NCBI RefSeq assembly: GCF_010015445.1
Contig: NC_053126.1
Location: forward strand, 10,913,778 to 10,977,777
DNA: 64,000 nt
Direction: 5' to 3'
Source: Perca fluviatilis
Lineage: Eukaryota; Chordata; Actinopteri; Perciformes; Percidae
Shown here: piece after piece, positions 27,238 to 40,538 of the stretch
How positions within the stretch are numbered: the first letter of the stretch is position 1
How the letters are laid out: each line of letters opens with the position of its first letter
The notes under the pieces: model-generated
Told to the model about the DNA's origin: nothing
Databases searched by the model: none
What the model saw: the letters and a program-made list of their open reading frames with translations, nothing else
Made by a program: the position numbers and the translations under genes

Positions 27238-27420
27238 CTATTCTTGAAGAGACGTGAGTTGATTAAGATGGTTATGTATCTACTAACTGCTGTCACCGGG
27301 CACAAGAAAGACCGTAAACGTTACTGAAGACCATTACCGTAAACAACCAGACAACGCATGGGTCGCCAGCATTGGTCGCCAGCGGTAAAATCCCACTACG
27401 GAAAGTGCGAAAGGACAAAC
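27238..27420 (-). promoter_or_regulatory. Probable dhps 5' UTR exon and promoter region
   Basis: On the minus strand a consensus donor, AAGAATAG|GTAAGG, lies near 27238. A reverse CCAAT (ATTGG, about 27370) and a CpG-containing patch lie upstream, at 27340-27415. Because the dhps ATG follows an acceptor, an upstream non-coding exon is required, and this is the best candidate I see. No TATA box is evident. Confidence 0.35.
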
Positions 27421-28031
27421 ATAACCAAACAATAACCCAAACCATGTGCTCGAAACACGTGCCCCTAGGGGTACTTTGGAGTACTGCAGGGGTTACGTGA
27501 TTTTTTTAATGTTTATTTATAAAATATCAGTCATCCATAATTCCTAAAATAATGATGGGGTAAATGCTTGTATCCAAAATAAAATGACTTAATGGTTTCT
27601 GTTCGAGCTTTACATTATTGTTGTGTTTGACATTAACAGTTGATGCTCCAAACCTATTTGAGCTGCACAAAAGTGGTTTAAATTATTCCATAAAAAAAAG
27701 CTGGTTGTTTTAAACAGTGCATGACATTTTACATTATTGTGTTTCAAAGGTTAAATGTCACTCTACAAAGTAGAGACTGCAGCTTTTAGGAGTAGCTTTA
27801 CAATTACAATACTTACAGTAGTAGGCCTTCAAATTACGAAAACGAGGGAAATACTCAAGCAACAGTTAACACATTGTAGCTTAAAGACAAAAAGCATGTA
27901 GCATAATGCCTTGGCTAATAATCTTTTCATCAGTGGTTGCTCTGTGAAGTGATGTGTGATGTTTGTGACATTTCCACCACTGTGCTGTATGACCTTTCAT
28001 ATCACAGAGCCTTTGAACTCTCCCCAACAGT

Positions 28032-28041
28032 GAATAAAAGG
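28032..28041 (+). promoter_or_regulatory. TATA-like box of the gamma-subunit gene
   Basis: GAATAAAAGGGG lies about 180 bases upstream of the gng14 ATG. A start about 25-30 bases downstream would give a 5' UTR of roughly 150 bases without an intron. Inference from position and sequence only. Confidence 0.4.
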
Positions 28042-28218
28042 GGCTACAGGTGAGGAAGAAAAGTGAGGAGCTTCTCTAACCAGACTCCTGCACAACCTGT
28101 GCTGACTCTTGGGATTCTGCACAAAATTATTTTCCTGCTGCTCGTTTTGGTTTTGAAGAAGCATATTGAGTCCAGATATTGAAGGATTTTTTTTTGCTGA
28201 GTCTTTATATTGAAGGCC

Positions 28219-28603
28219 ATGTCAGGAAAGATGTGCAGTAGCAACAGTGTTATTCAGGCACAAAAACTGGTGGATCAACTTCAGCTGGAGGCAAGCATGG
28301 AGAGAATAAAGGTATGTAAGAATCTGAATAATCTGATCAGTCATTGGAAGATTTCCATAGTTTAGAATATATGGAGTGTACTGACATGCTCCATGTATTA
28401 TTAACATTCAATGGCACATAGTTTTGTCATGTCTGAATTCCTGTGAAATGCCACCCTGACCACCTTTATCCCAGCAGATCTCTCTGACAGCAGCAGACTT
28501 GGTCCGGTACTGTCAGGACCACAGGCGCAGTGACCCTCTGCTCACCGGCATCGCTGCCTCGTCCAACCCGTTTAAAGATAAGAAGACCTGTGTGCTGCTT
28601 TAA
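28219..28603 (+). CDS. gng14: G-protein gamma subunit, two exons
   Basis: A 72-residue gamma subunit that would pair with a Gbeta subunit and anchor the heterotrimer at the plasma membrane. Coding exons are 28219-28311 and 28478-28603, joined at AAAG|GTATGT and CCCAGCAG|ATC. The protein shows the N-terminal coiled-coil helix (QAQKLVDQLQLEASMERIKIS), the conserved SDPLLTGI-type segment (residues 49-56), the NPFKDKK motif and the C-terminal CAAX box CVLL. The final leucine predicts geranylgeranylation. The gene is convergent with fbxw9 and divergent from dhps. The name rests on position: from memory human GNG14 lies in this cluster. By sequence alone it could be another member of the family. 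Confidence 0.85.
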
Positions 28604-28725
28604 CAGTCCTGAGAAGAGCTGACCGACCATTAACAGACTGCCATACCATAGGGACAACTCCTGTCGGAGTGTAACCACAATTTTTCTACTGTCAGACGTG
28701 TAGAAGATAATCCTTCTATTATGGC

Positions 28726-28731
28726 AATAAA
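28726..28731 (+). terminator. gng14 polyadenylation signal
   Basis: AATAAA lies 123 bases after the stop codon on the gene's strand, giving a short 3' UTR. Confidence 0.6.
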
Positions 28732-28739
28732 TCAGCTAT

Positions 28740-29760
28740 TTGAGACAATGCATGTTAAGCCTAAAACATAGGAAATGTGAAAAATACAAATAATGGTTTT
28801 GCATTTGTAAATACTTTCCATTTATTTTCTCTTAAAGGCTTTATTTAATGTTGCTTCTTTACACATTTCCCTTAAAAGGTTTGATCTCGACCTTTCAATA
28901 GTATGGAATTACATGGGTAACTTGACTCAGGACTTGAATTTGAATAGCTGCTTTTCCAAACATTTAGCACAACGCTGTTGATTGTATGTACTCCCCAGAG
29001 GGCAGTGGACACATCCAGCCAATAATTCAGACACTAGATGTTGAGGCCATTTAATGGCACCTTCTGTGGAAATAGTCCTTCAATGTGTTTTAATAGATGC
29101 ATGCATCAAATATTGTGCAAATGATTTATAGTTAGATTCATCCAAGCAATTAAATTGTTATACTTTTTTGTACACACACGCACACAAACACACACAGTAT
29201 TGTGTTTAAATAAATAGCTTTACAAATACAATCGGTGTGTCATAGAGTACTTGGATACAATTATTTCACTGTACATGACAAGTAACTAATGCTTTTGGTA
29301 CAATGTCAGTTACTGTAATGGATTCAGACACTTTTGGAGCATGCAAATAGCCTGCTATACACTAGTTTCAATGCTGTTTGAACACACAACAATTAGGAGG
29401 AGACAAATTCATTGAAATGCAGTGTCTTTGAAAACTAGGTGCACAAGACAAATATTACCAGTAAACACATTTCCTGTGTTCACGTGTGTTTGTAGGGAAA
29501 TCGCTTAACAGGATTAAACAAGGAATTAAAAAAACGGTTGAGGGCTTTTAGCTGAACCAACACAAGGGACCTGAACCTTCTCAAATGTACCCCTACCATA
29601 TAACAATATAAACACAAGAAAAAATTAATTAAAAATGAATGATGTATTACAGCTAAATTAAAACAACATTTGTGTTTGGCAGTGCAGTAAAATAAAATAA
29701 TTTGTTAGGCCATATGTACGACACAGGGCTTGACGGTCTTAATTTCCAGTCCTACCTTCT
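28740..29760. other. Intergenic stretch between convergent gng14 and fbxw9
   Basis: AT-rich DNA with a short CA-rich patch near 29173-29197. I see no exon, repeat boundary or structured RNA. Confidence 0.5.
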
Positions 29761-29764
29761 CGTG

Positions 29765-29770
29765 TTTATT
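29765..29770 (-). terminator. Candidate fbxw9 polyadenylation signal
   Basis: TTTATT on the plus strand reads AATAAA on the gene's strand, 178 bases after the fbxw9 stop codon. Confidence 0.5.
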
Positions 29771-29947
29771 TGTTGAATGAATACTAACATCGGTCTTGAA
29801 GAAGAAAGAAGAAGAAAGCAGTTTCTTTTTGAAGTGGCATGTACTTTGTTGTAAATTCCAAAATGCCATCTCGTTTTCAAGGGGGTGCTGCTAGGCGTCA
29901 CCACCTGCTTTTTCAGTCTTGCCACAGAGTTTGCGGGTCTTGCTCTT

Positions 29948-32900
29948 TCATTTTCTGGGCCTCCAGATGTCCACACACACATCCCCTGAGGCTACTGCAA
30001 GGACTCCAGCATCCACACTCAGCTGACAGTTGAAGACAGACAGGCAGAGAATGGGTGATGACACAGGGGTGGGGAGAACAGAAATGAGAGTGAGAAAGCC
30101 TGGATTACTTACGGATACTGTATTGATTATGATTTTGTGCTTGAGTTCACTTTTTTTACTATTTCGGTTTATTGTTATTTCTCTGTAGGTAAAGCTATTT
30201 TTCACCTTGCCAAATAGATCTAATAGTTGATTTGCTCTTAAATTAGATGCCTTTAAAAATGAATCTTTACACAATCTAAGTCATCGTCAAAATGTAAACA
30301 ATAAGATAATTTAATTATCTATACGTCGCGGTACAAAGCACTAACCCCACTGACTCCAGTTTGGTGATGCAGGGTGCATAATGTTCTTGGAGGAGCACAG
30401 GGGATATGCACCTGTAATACAGACAAGAAATTACAACTTAAAACTGTTAAGCAGCAGTTAGTTAAAATGTAATGTAACAAAGAATTTGCCTCGTCCTACC
30501 TTGACAGTACTATCAGAGGAACAGGTGTAGAGGCTCCCAGGGGACCTGTGGATGCCAGTGACCAGAGCTGTGTGTCCAACATCAAACTGGGACACAGGTT
30601 TTAAGGTCCCCGCCTGCATGGAAAAGGAGTGGATCATGCCGCTGTTGTCTCCTGCCCATACTTCAGAGCCACTGTAGCTCATGGACAGCAGATAAGAGCT
30701 CAGCTGGAAATGAAGGGGTTGGTTGGAGTTAGTCTTGGTTTACAGGTGCATCGGAGCATATATGCACACTAACGCAAACGTAAGAGCGTGTGCCTGTGTG
30801 CTTGCAGTTACCCGAAGTTTCTTCAAGCCCTTGCCTGCCCTACGGTCATAGACAGCCACAGTGCAGTCTTTACTCCCAGAGATGATGTACTTGTCATCTG
30901 CAGCTAGGCACATTACAGCGTTACCATGGAGACGGAGGCTTTTTACCAGGGGTTCAGCAGCTGTAGACAAAATTATATCATAAATAACCTCAGAAACTTA
31001 ATGATTTGTCTTTATTTGATAGCCAAATGCTATCTATCATCACTTCTTTTTTTTCCTTTTTTTATAAATTACATTTATTTGCACTTTATGCACACTGACA
31101 AATTGAAATGCAAGTTATATGCTAAACCCCCTCACCTCTGGGGTCATACATGCTGACCCTCTTGTCAAATGTACCAGCCAGCAATACATCTGTCTGAAAG
31201 GACAAGCAGAGGACAGCGGCCCCAGCCCTGATCAGGCCCCTCTCTGCACCACCTGCCTGTAGGTCCCACAGCCTCACTGTGCTGTCGAAGCCCCCTGAGG
31301 CCAGCAGAGGTCCCTGAGATGCCAGGCACCAGACCCAGCCCCGATGAGAGCTGAAGTCACCCTGTCCTCCCAATGTGTGGAGCAGCGTGCCACCAGAGCC
31401 TGTCTGTAGATCCCACAGTTTAACATTCCAGTCTCTGGAGCCTGTGGCACAAACTGCTCCCTCTCCCCCAATGAGGAGGACTGAGTTGACCTGGGCAATG
31501 TGGCCTGAAGTTAGGGTGATGCACTCCAGCGCTGGGGGTGGGCTAGGACTTCTAGGGGGTTGACGTTGCTCCATCTCTACCCTTCTTCCATTACCCAGAT
31601 TCCTGGCGTAGGCCAAGACCTCTTGGTGATTTAGAGAACCATCCTGTCCCTCATTGCCACCAAACACCATCATGTGGTCCCTTTCCTCTTCCATTAGTGC
31701 AGCTGCATCATCCTCCAGTCTCTCTTCCAATTCCTCTCTCAATCTTACCAGTTGGTCCCCACCTACGATTGGCTGCATTTCATCATCCTCACCTTCCATT
31801 GCCACCTCCATACCTTCATCAACACCATACGCAACCTCCTGCGCTTCCACTCCCACCCCTTCTACCTCATCCTCTCTACCATCTTCCTGTCCTTCTGCAA
31901 CTGGCTCCCCATCCTGTCCTCCCCTTTGCTGCTGTCTCACTAGTTCCCTTTCCTCCTCATCCCCTTGGGTCTGTCTGGCCACAAGGTGTGATTGGCCTGT
32001 CCAGCAGGTTATCAGCTGCTCCATCTCCAGGCAAGCAGAGGGCCAGTCAAAGTCCTCCCTTGGCCCCACTGGAAAGCCAGCTCGGGATCCTATTAGTCTG
32101 TTTGCCCGGAGCTGCCAAGCGGTGTTGTCCTTACCCACATTACCCAATGCATGACAGACCTAAAAAGAGGAGGAAGAGGTCAAATATGTAATATCTGCAA
32201 GACTGATAAAGCCGTAAAAGTTCCCGGTGGAGTTTCTGCCCTCTTGTAACAATATGGACACACTAGTGTGAGGACACACGTGCATGTGCATGAGGATGCA
32301 CATGTGCGTGACACAATGCACATTCCTGTTAATGTTTTCATACAATTTCACTGATCTACATGGCGGAGTAACATGCCAAGAAACACAGCAATGTGCCAAC
32401 AAAGGCAGGGAAGAAGAATACCGCTTGCTAATGAACACGAAGGATAAACAATGCAGGATTTAAAACACTTTAAATTAAAATGGCTTTGCAAATGTTTTAT
32501 GATGAAGGAAATTCACTCAACACATTTGCTAGACCTCAAGGATAAACACAATGCATGCTGAGTAATACTCAAGGTAAACATAACTTTGTATGTTTACAAT
32601 AAAACTCCACAGGGCACCTATAATACATGTTGATTCTGGAAAACTAAACTTTCTAAACTATTTTTGTTTTGTCAAACAAAAATATATAAAGTGAAATGCC
32701 TAAACAACAAACTAAATTGAGGGCCAATAACACTGTTATTTGTCCTAGTCAATTTGGGAATATACTGCGAAACAGATAAAGATATCGCATAGTGATTTGG
32801 TAATACAACGATTGAACAACACCAGCAAGAAAGCTAGCTGACAAAAAAAATCATCAAAGGAATTTTATGGAAGCGAGTGATGGGCCAAACCGTCTTTAAA

Positions 32901-33273
32901 ACTAACCTTTGGCAGCACAGTGATGACGCACTGAGCAGGAAGGTGTGACGCAATGTGGGTCACCATCTCCCAGGGTAATGACAACAAGCCACTTGCCTCA
33001 GCAGAAGGTGAGGGACTAACATCTGCTGAGGATGGATGACCAGCAGGCAGAAGGCTGGAAGGAAAATATAGATCAACGTGATTTGCTTATACTCTCATAT
33101 CCTTGCGCGAAATTAATAGCTACTTTAATTGAGTGTGAAAGAAAATCTTACCCCTGCAGGTCAGGCCCAGAAGATTCAATACTGGGAGATTTCACAGGGT
33201 CAGGAGACGGTCCTCCCTGGTCACTGCATGTCCCTGCCTCCGGTTCAAGCAAGTTAACCCTGACCTCAGACAT
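29948..33273 (-). CDS. fbxw9: F-box and WD40 repeat protein 9, seven coding exons
   Basis: A substrate-recognition subunit of SCF (SKP1-CUL1-F-box) ubiquitin ligases; the substrate is unknown. Coding exons, 5' to 3': 33152-33273, 32907-33054, 31136-32159, 30812-30960, 30500-30703, 30346-30411, 29948-30022. All are GT-AG, and phases join to 595 residues. The F-box is at about 65-105 (LLSLPWEMVTHIASHLPAQ). DFDWPSACLEMEQ follows, as in the mammalian protein. WD40 repeats run from about 305 to the end, with repeat ends NVKLWD, TVRLWD and CVDIWRPRK. Between the two domains, about residues 155-295, lies an acidic Glu/Asp-rich low-complexity segment that I do not recall in human FBXW9 (about 460 residues), which explains the extra length. 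The whole insertion is in the 1,024-base exon. The start chosen is the first ATG in frame upstream of the F-box. Confidence 0.94.
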
Positions 33274-33884
33274 CACCTTTTCTCCTCTCAGCACAGGACC
33301 ACTAGCTAAATTAACGTTACTCACACAATGTAAGCCAACATTAATGTAAACTACCTCTATTTTATATTGTCGGCTGTATGTAGTTTAATACATAAAACAT
33401 CAATATTGTGACAATGAAACTTCACAAATGTTTGCTCTTTAGGGCTTAGCTTAGCGCCACCTACATTGCTTATAGGTTACAATTCAGAGATACAATGCTT
33501 GGAAGAAAACTTTAGCTACCCGTGAATGCAATCCATTACTTTTCGGTGCTCTCGGTATCGGCAACAGATGTCTGTTGAATCAATATTTTGTAACTGTCGT
33601 TACAGACTAAATTAACGTTAGCTTTAACGTTACTCTACCGCTGTGCAGGTTAACGCTAGCATCAAGAAACGTTACTGCTAACGTTATATGTTGTTGATAC
33701 CAAGTCCTGTTGACAATGTTAGCCGCTGGTCAAAAACCGTCGCCAGAGTCAGTGTGACAAAAAATGGTTAACTTTACCACTGTCCCTATATAAACCAAAT
33801 TAAGACTGATATCACGTAGCTAACGTTAATGCAGCTATGCAGGGACATCAACTATTGTCAGGGAGAACTCCTTCAAAACATTCT

Positions 33885-33985
33885 AAACACCATTTCCGGT
33901 GTGCTACGTAAATACCGGCGGCTGCTGTTCATTGGAGCAGGGAGCAATACGTTGACGCGGCCGCCTTTTTGGGACGGACATGCCG
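33885..33985 (-). promoter_or_regulatory. Probable fbxw9 promoter
   Basis: A CpG-rich patch about 600 bases upstream of the fbxw9 ATG. It contains an ETS-type motif (ACCGGAAATGG on the minus strand, near 33892) and a reverse CCAAT (ATTGG near 33930). No TATA box is visible. The composition fits a housekeeping promoter. Confidence 0.4.
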
Positions 33986-33989
33986 CGCC

Positions 33990-36780
33990 TGCGTAATGCA
34001 TGTAACCTTATGTCTATCTCTTAATACATCCATGGTCTATCGAGGCAGCAGATTTATCCACAATTAAAATAATAATTTCTAGCTGAATTTCCAACCGATT
34101 TTCAAGTGGTTTGCTTTGCTACAAATGCCTGTCATGTATTTATGAGACAAGATACTTAGTTAAATTAAAATTGCGGGTTTTCAAACCCAAATAACGTAGC
34201 CTATCTTGTGTATATAGTAACAGTATGCTCATTTAAGCCTCAATATGATTTAAATTGGCGAGTTCTAAAAAAAAGAAGAAAAAAAATCACATATGAATAA
34301 CATTTAGCATCTTACTGATATATTAATAATTAAATAAAAAATACTTGTACCTGACATAACGTTGGGCTATAGCATTATCTTAATTGAATATGAGGGTAGT
34401 CACTTAACTTGATAGTTTAAAGATGTGATATTAACGTACGCGAGTAAAATCTTCTAAAACACCATTTTCATCTGTGAAATGTTATTCCATGTTGCTTTGT
34501 TTGGCATTTCTTTCTTGTGTAGTAGCATTCCAGTAGTTCAATTTTCTCTGCTCCAGTCCACAAATGTCTTTTCAGGCCCAAAAGGCCTTGGATTTGCACA
34601 GAAAATGTCTGATAAATAAATATGTTTAACTACAAAATTAGGAAGTGCGAGTTTCCTTTGACCCTTGGTAGTACAACTGGTAGGCTATCATTTGCCTTGC
34701 TGGTTTAAACAAAGCAGAATTTAGCATTCAAAGAGCATAGACATGCAGATCTACTGGGCCGCTGCACAAGGATCTAAATATAAAAAAAAAAAAATTCAGG
34801 CCCAAAGAGGCCTTGGATTGACACAGACTATGTCTTTGGTAAATTAACATTTTTTTATTTACATCTCGTTATTGTCACATACTGTATTTTGAGTAAAAGT
34901 ATTACAAATTACAATCAGCACATGGTCATAAGCACCCAAGCCATTTTCCATGTTTGATTAGGCTACAGTTCAAGGTTTACAATGTGGAATAAGACTCATT
35001 TCAACTGAAGCTTTGTATTCCAGACACACAATCTGTTTGTTTTTCTTGCCAGCTGTCATGTCATCTTATAAGCATGGACTGCAAAGGTTTTTGCCACCAG
35101 TAAGGGAAAAACGATGGAAGCATCTGGACACAGCTAGAAAGACTGAGAAATGAGAAGCTTTGTATTAAAACACCCAAAAACAAGTTTCGAGCTGAGCCTT
35201 TGTAGACCTTTTTATTGCGATGACAGAATAAATTAGGTTTGGCATACATCAGGTCTGCTTTTGCTGTACACAGGGATAGGGATTCTTTAAAAATGATATG
35301 TTATACATTATTGCATTTGTGTTGGGCCAGGATAAAGAATCTATTGGGCCATGGCTTATTTAACAAATCAAGAACAGACTTTCTATATCTAGGTCTCTAA
35401 CATTAATAATTAGAACATAACTTTGACATTAGTATGTAATACTTAATATCAAATACCTCCACGTGTTTCATATCTACTGTGATCTTGCCCCATGACAGGG
35501 ACGTGTCAGGACTGCCCGAGTCACAACCATCAACCCAGCTAACAATTTTTGGTTCCCATAACGTTCTGGGTTTAGAAGCTGAGGAGTTTAAACTCCTCAG
35601 CTTCTAAACCCATTATTACACAACCTTCCTTCTGTTCCTGAGTCATGACTTTGATGAAGTGAAGTTGACCTTTGGGATATAAAATGCAATAATTTTATCC
35701 TATTAGACATTTGTTTAAAATGTTGTCATAATTAGGAATTCAAAAACATGCGTTTTGTGAGGTCACAGTGACCGTGACCTTTGACTTTCAAAATCTAATT
35801 GTTAATCAGTGAAGCCAAGTGGATGTCATTGCCAAATCTTTTGTTTACCTCATTATTTGAAGCTTTGGCCACGTTTATTATAGACATCCATCATTGTATT
35901 ATAGCTATTACAGAAAATCATAATAGGTCTATGCATTTTCACCATAGACATCCATATATGGGGGACAGCGCAATGTTTCACCGTACCCAGACAAATAATT
36001 GGTCTAAACCGTTGCCAAATATGCCAGTAATTATTCAATTACATGTGTGAAACTGCACCATGCTTGTAGTAGCTGCAGCTTCTAATATATAAGATTTCAA
36101 ATACCACTTACCAGACTCAGACTGAAGGTGGCCCCTGCGTCCCCTCGTTTTTCCCCAGCACTGCGTCTGCGGTCACATTTTCTTTCTTGTTAAAGTTGCC
36201 TTCCTGTTCTTCCCACTCAAAAGATTTGTAGTTCAGCAAACACTTCAATTCTGTAGAAATATTTAATCTAAGTGGCCCGTGTTCTAATCACAAGAATGCT
36301 CACCACGTGTTAGGATTTGATTTAAAACTCATTGTATTACTTATCAGAAGGTATTTGTTTATATGCTGCACATTTCATTAGTAGTAGTTAGTAAACTAAA
36401 TGTGGTTGATATTTAAATCCCTACAGCAACATGTAAAGAATAAAAAAAAAAAAAATAAAAAAAAATGCAACAAACTGAAGAAAGTTGGCTGTTTATTACT
36501 GTAATATAGAGCAAATATGTGCTGCCTAATGGATCGTGTGTATGTCAAATTTAGCTAGAGGGCAACATTTTCTTAAGTGTTACTTTCACATCTCAAATTA
36601 GAGTAGTCCAGGGGGAAACATTTGTTTCTAAAAGTGCTTACTTGTAAACTGTTTTAATGTTGTAAATTCACTTTAGACTCAAAAACACTAGCACATAGTT
36701 AAGAGTACTCCCCTGATTTAGCATTGCACTTAAAAAAAAAAAGTAAGAAAAAAGGATAAAAAAAAAAAATCAATGCAGCA
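33990..36780. other. Intergenic stretch between fbxw9 promoter and tnpo2 3' end
   Basis: AT-rich DNA without recognisable exons. It contains the perfect palindrome at 35568-35611 and several A runs. Frames near 35799-36050 have no family features. Confidence 0.5.
35568..35611. repeat. Perfect 44-bp palindrome
   Basis: GGGTTTAGAAGCTGAGGAG, then TTTAAA, then the exact reverse complement of the first 19 bases. There is no spacer, so the DNA could extrude as a cruciform or its RNA fold as a hairpin. The sequence just before it, GGTTCCCATAACGTTCT, looks repeat-derived. Confidence 0.95.
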
Positions 36781-36794
36781 GAAGCAGAGAGGTC

Positions 36795-39700
36795 TTTATT
36801 CCACATTCATTGTTAAAACCTGGCTCTTACATTACCCACAATGCAACATGACTGCCTCAAGCAAGCTCACTTCTTTATAACTGCACACCCCCAGATTTCT
36901 TTTCATTTTCAAACTTGTAGTCTTCAGCACTTAACGGACACTGACTGTTCAAGGTTTTACACAACTATTTTCACACATGCAGTAATGTTCCGTAAGAACT
37001 ATGAACCGTAGGTTGTGTAAAAATCAGTGGAGTTATCCTTTAACCTGTGCAGACATTGAAGATACAATATTGTGAATTTTGAAACAAAAAAGGTATTGTG
37101 TTGCCATCCCCTACAAATGCCACCAGAAAGCGTTAACTTCCATATTTTCTGACATTTTGAAATACTGCTGCAATGTGTGCGACACCTTTGATATCTTATT
37201 GACACTCCTGAGAAAAGGCAACATGGCAACATGTCTGTGCATTGTCCACAGAGGTATCTTCTGTACTTCATTTTCCCACTGAACATTTATTTTAGGTGAC
37301 TTGTGCTTTTGCACTGACTGATAAATGCAGAGGTTGTCATTCTACATCATATTAAACGGTCACAGTACCACACACTTAAGTTGTGGTTACTTTTCCCAGT
37401 TGTATTCTCGGTCAGATTCTATGAGAAGTCTAAGTCAAATATGCCCTTCAACAGTGTGCATTGGGACAAACACTGCCTGCCTCATTTAGACAAAAATGAG
37501 GCATTTTCTTCACAAACTCATGTGCCAAAAATGTCTGTCAGTCTCAACTATTTAAAACTTGAATTAGCTTTCATTGGTCTCAACGGTACTTGATCCCCCA
37601 GCCTTACCAGTCTCTGCTGTGCATGGAGTTTCATTTAAATGTCACTTTGGTTCATTTGCAAAATGAGCAACAAACGAGAGCTATCTACATGTCAAATGCA
37701 CAAACCTATCAATTTTCAGTTGATCATACACAATACAAAACTTTCAGACAACTCAAAGATTAATAGAAAAAAAAATTTATTTTCCCCTATTCACAAAAAA
37801 AATTAAATAAAAAGGGATACGTCTGATAACATCCCATCTGCACCACAGTTGAGCAAAGAAAAAAAAAGGTACTACATCAAATTCAATTGCCAGCCTCGAT
37901 ATCAAATTGAAACAAAGTTATGAATTGAGGTTTTCCACATTCTTCTCTAAGGTATGCACCAAGCACCGACTCTCCTTCAGTCCAACCACATCAAATTTGA
38001 CATAATCAAATGGTCCGCTATAAAACAACGAAAACAAATAATTCTTTAAATAAAAAGAATAAAAAAAAAAAAACTGGAAAAAAAAACTTTTAAAGTCCAA
38101 AAGAATTTGTGCACTGGTGCACAAAAATCAAAAACAAAATAAATTAATAAAAACAAAAACCTGTCACATGAGCATCAAAATAAAAAAATAAAAAGACAAC
38201 CTGTGGACAACTTGCATTTCTGTATATAGCTAAATGTATCACAACATAGTGAGGAGTGGTAAAGCCTTAACTTTTTACCAATTCGTGGCACAGGAGCGGC
38301 TCCAAGAACTGATCTGTCCAGCCTGTGATCAGTGAGTGGCTGCCTCAAATCTTAATGTTTGCCTACCAGTTAAACCTGGAGAAGATGGCATCAGCGTCCA
38401 CCCTGTAGAGTTCTGAACAACTTTACACATTCATTCTGGAACAGATTTTGGTATTTTCCCCATCAGCGATGGTCTTCGATTTAGGAAATTTGAGCAAACT
38501 ACTATCAAAGTGATGTTAACTGGCAGGCAACTGTTGATACTCCCAGTGGCCACATCAACTCAGGCATCAAACTATGCCCTGGACATAACTTTAATGGTAG
38601 GGCCGGTGCAAAATTATATCACATACACACCTTTATAGTAAAACACCAAACAGCCATACACACATTCATTACAACCGTCCACTATGGACAACGACTGAAA
38701 TATAAAGCTGGATAAAGACCACCACCCTCTCGCATAAGCTAACATGTGTCAGGGGAGAACTATTAGGACTCAGAGTCAGTGTATTCCCAGGCAAATCCTA
38801 CACAGTATCAACGGGTGAATATATGGCAACTATCACTAGTTTGATCAGAAGCTGGAGAAGTACCTTATTAATCCAGCAGCAAGTCGCATTGCCATTGACA
38901 AAGCTCTTATAAGGTAGATCCCTCCAAATGGACCGGTTATAAAATGACTAAAAAAGGAGCAAGACTCATTGAAAAGCATGCGATGTTCATGATCGGGAGA
39001 AGGTTCAACGGCTCAAGCAGCCATCGTTTAACAAAATGCTTTGATGATAAGATGGCGACACTCTACCACAGATATGGATTAAGTGGTGTACTGGGACATA
39101 GATCCAGAAGACTGTAACCAAGAGGTCTCCCTCTTAAATCCTATTCAATCCATTTTAGGAGGAGCTAAATTATAAAACTAACTACTGGTATGTTAAGAGG
39201 CCTCGAGTCTTACCTAGTCATTTTACCATTGCTTAACAATATCATTATGCTGACTTTAACAAGCCATTAACAATCCTAAAATCACTTATGAAAAAAAGAT
39301 CTCAAGATCAGTTTATTATAACTGTATGTCTTACATTTGAAATTCTAAATTTCTTACAAAAGAAAGTGCATTTATATCAGTAAGAACCAATTCATTCTTG
39401 GTGATGTCTCATCGCTCTCATTAAGTCTGTTTTGTAAAGTTTCTAAAAACAAAGCAGCAGCAAAAAGGATTCTCGACTTACCTACAGTATTTTAACTCTT
39501 GTTGCAGAGATTGATTCTCCAAACAACCAGACACAGATCCGATTGCTGTTTTTATCTACCTATTGTTGGTCTTCACACACACAGCCTCCATTAAACTAAA
39601 GGGACATTGATTAGACAATACGTATGAATGGGAGGACAAACGAACCAAGCACCTGACGGCTTCAAATTATGGCAGCCTCCCCATACTGACGACAAAAATG

Positions 39701-40538
39701 TAATAAATCAAGTGAGCAACAAGACAGTCACTTTAACATGCGTCACTTAAGAGGTGATCATATGCCATGCAATAACTTGGTACGGCGGTGGTAAAACCTT
39801 AGAGGACAGACCTACTGCATTCTTTTCCCCCTCAGAGGGTTGGGGGAAAGAGAGACCTATGATTCGAAAGGAATTCAATAATCGAGGGAAAAGGAAGGAA
39901 ATTAATTTCAGCTAAATGTACATGTGAAAACAGGATAAGACCCATGTATATGCACACCAAATGGTTTATGCAGTTTTGCCGTAAAAGGTGCAAACAAATT
40001 GTGCACATTTCCTGCATTGTTACATAGTGAAAGCTTTTGTTTTGTTTGTTTTTTAGCCTCTGGCACGAGCCTGTTTAAACGCGTCTAAATGTGAGACTAC
40101 CGACTACGTGCATTGTGGTGTTTGGGACTGTGGCACCCTATGCTGGTTCAGATAATTCCTTTTTATGTACCCATCTGCCTACCCCCTAACCCCGCCATCA
40201 CCTATCTTAACAAAATAATCAAATCAAGGAGGGGGCGGTCAAAGCCAGCCTCACCTGCCTAGGATTTCTGCGGTGCTGTTGGCGAAAGTCACTTTTGAGC
40301 GTGTTGGATTTAGTGAGCCGTTTAATCCGAGAGGTATATGTATATCCCCAGTTTACCCTCCCACACCCACCACCCTCCCTCCCTCCCTCCCTCCCTCAGA
40401 GAGACACACAGGGAGCAGGGGGAAAGGGGACCATCCGCTGAGTGAAGGGTCAAAGCCAGTCACATCCCTCCAGCTCTCATTTCTCCCCACAATCTGGGCA
40501 GTGCAATGAGTTCCCCAGTAACCCTCCCCTACATTAAC
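36795..40538 (-). other. Probable long 3' UTR of tnpo2
   Basis: Downstream of the 3' UTR intron acceptor at 40539 there is no coding exon on either strand for about 4 kb. A minus-strand AATAAA (TTTATT near 36795) precedes a run of T-rich sequence. The extent is inferred. Nearer signals on the gene's strand (for example around 37776) could end it earlier. A short (CCCT)n tract lies at 40374-40397. Confidence 0.35.

Noticed and set aside
31654..32191. Plus-strand frames of 164-166 codons
   Set aside because: They are antisense shadows of the acidic segment of fbxw9 exon 3, rich in Ser/Pro/Leu because the coding strand is rich in Glu/Asp.
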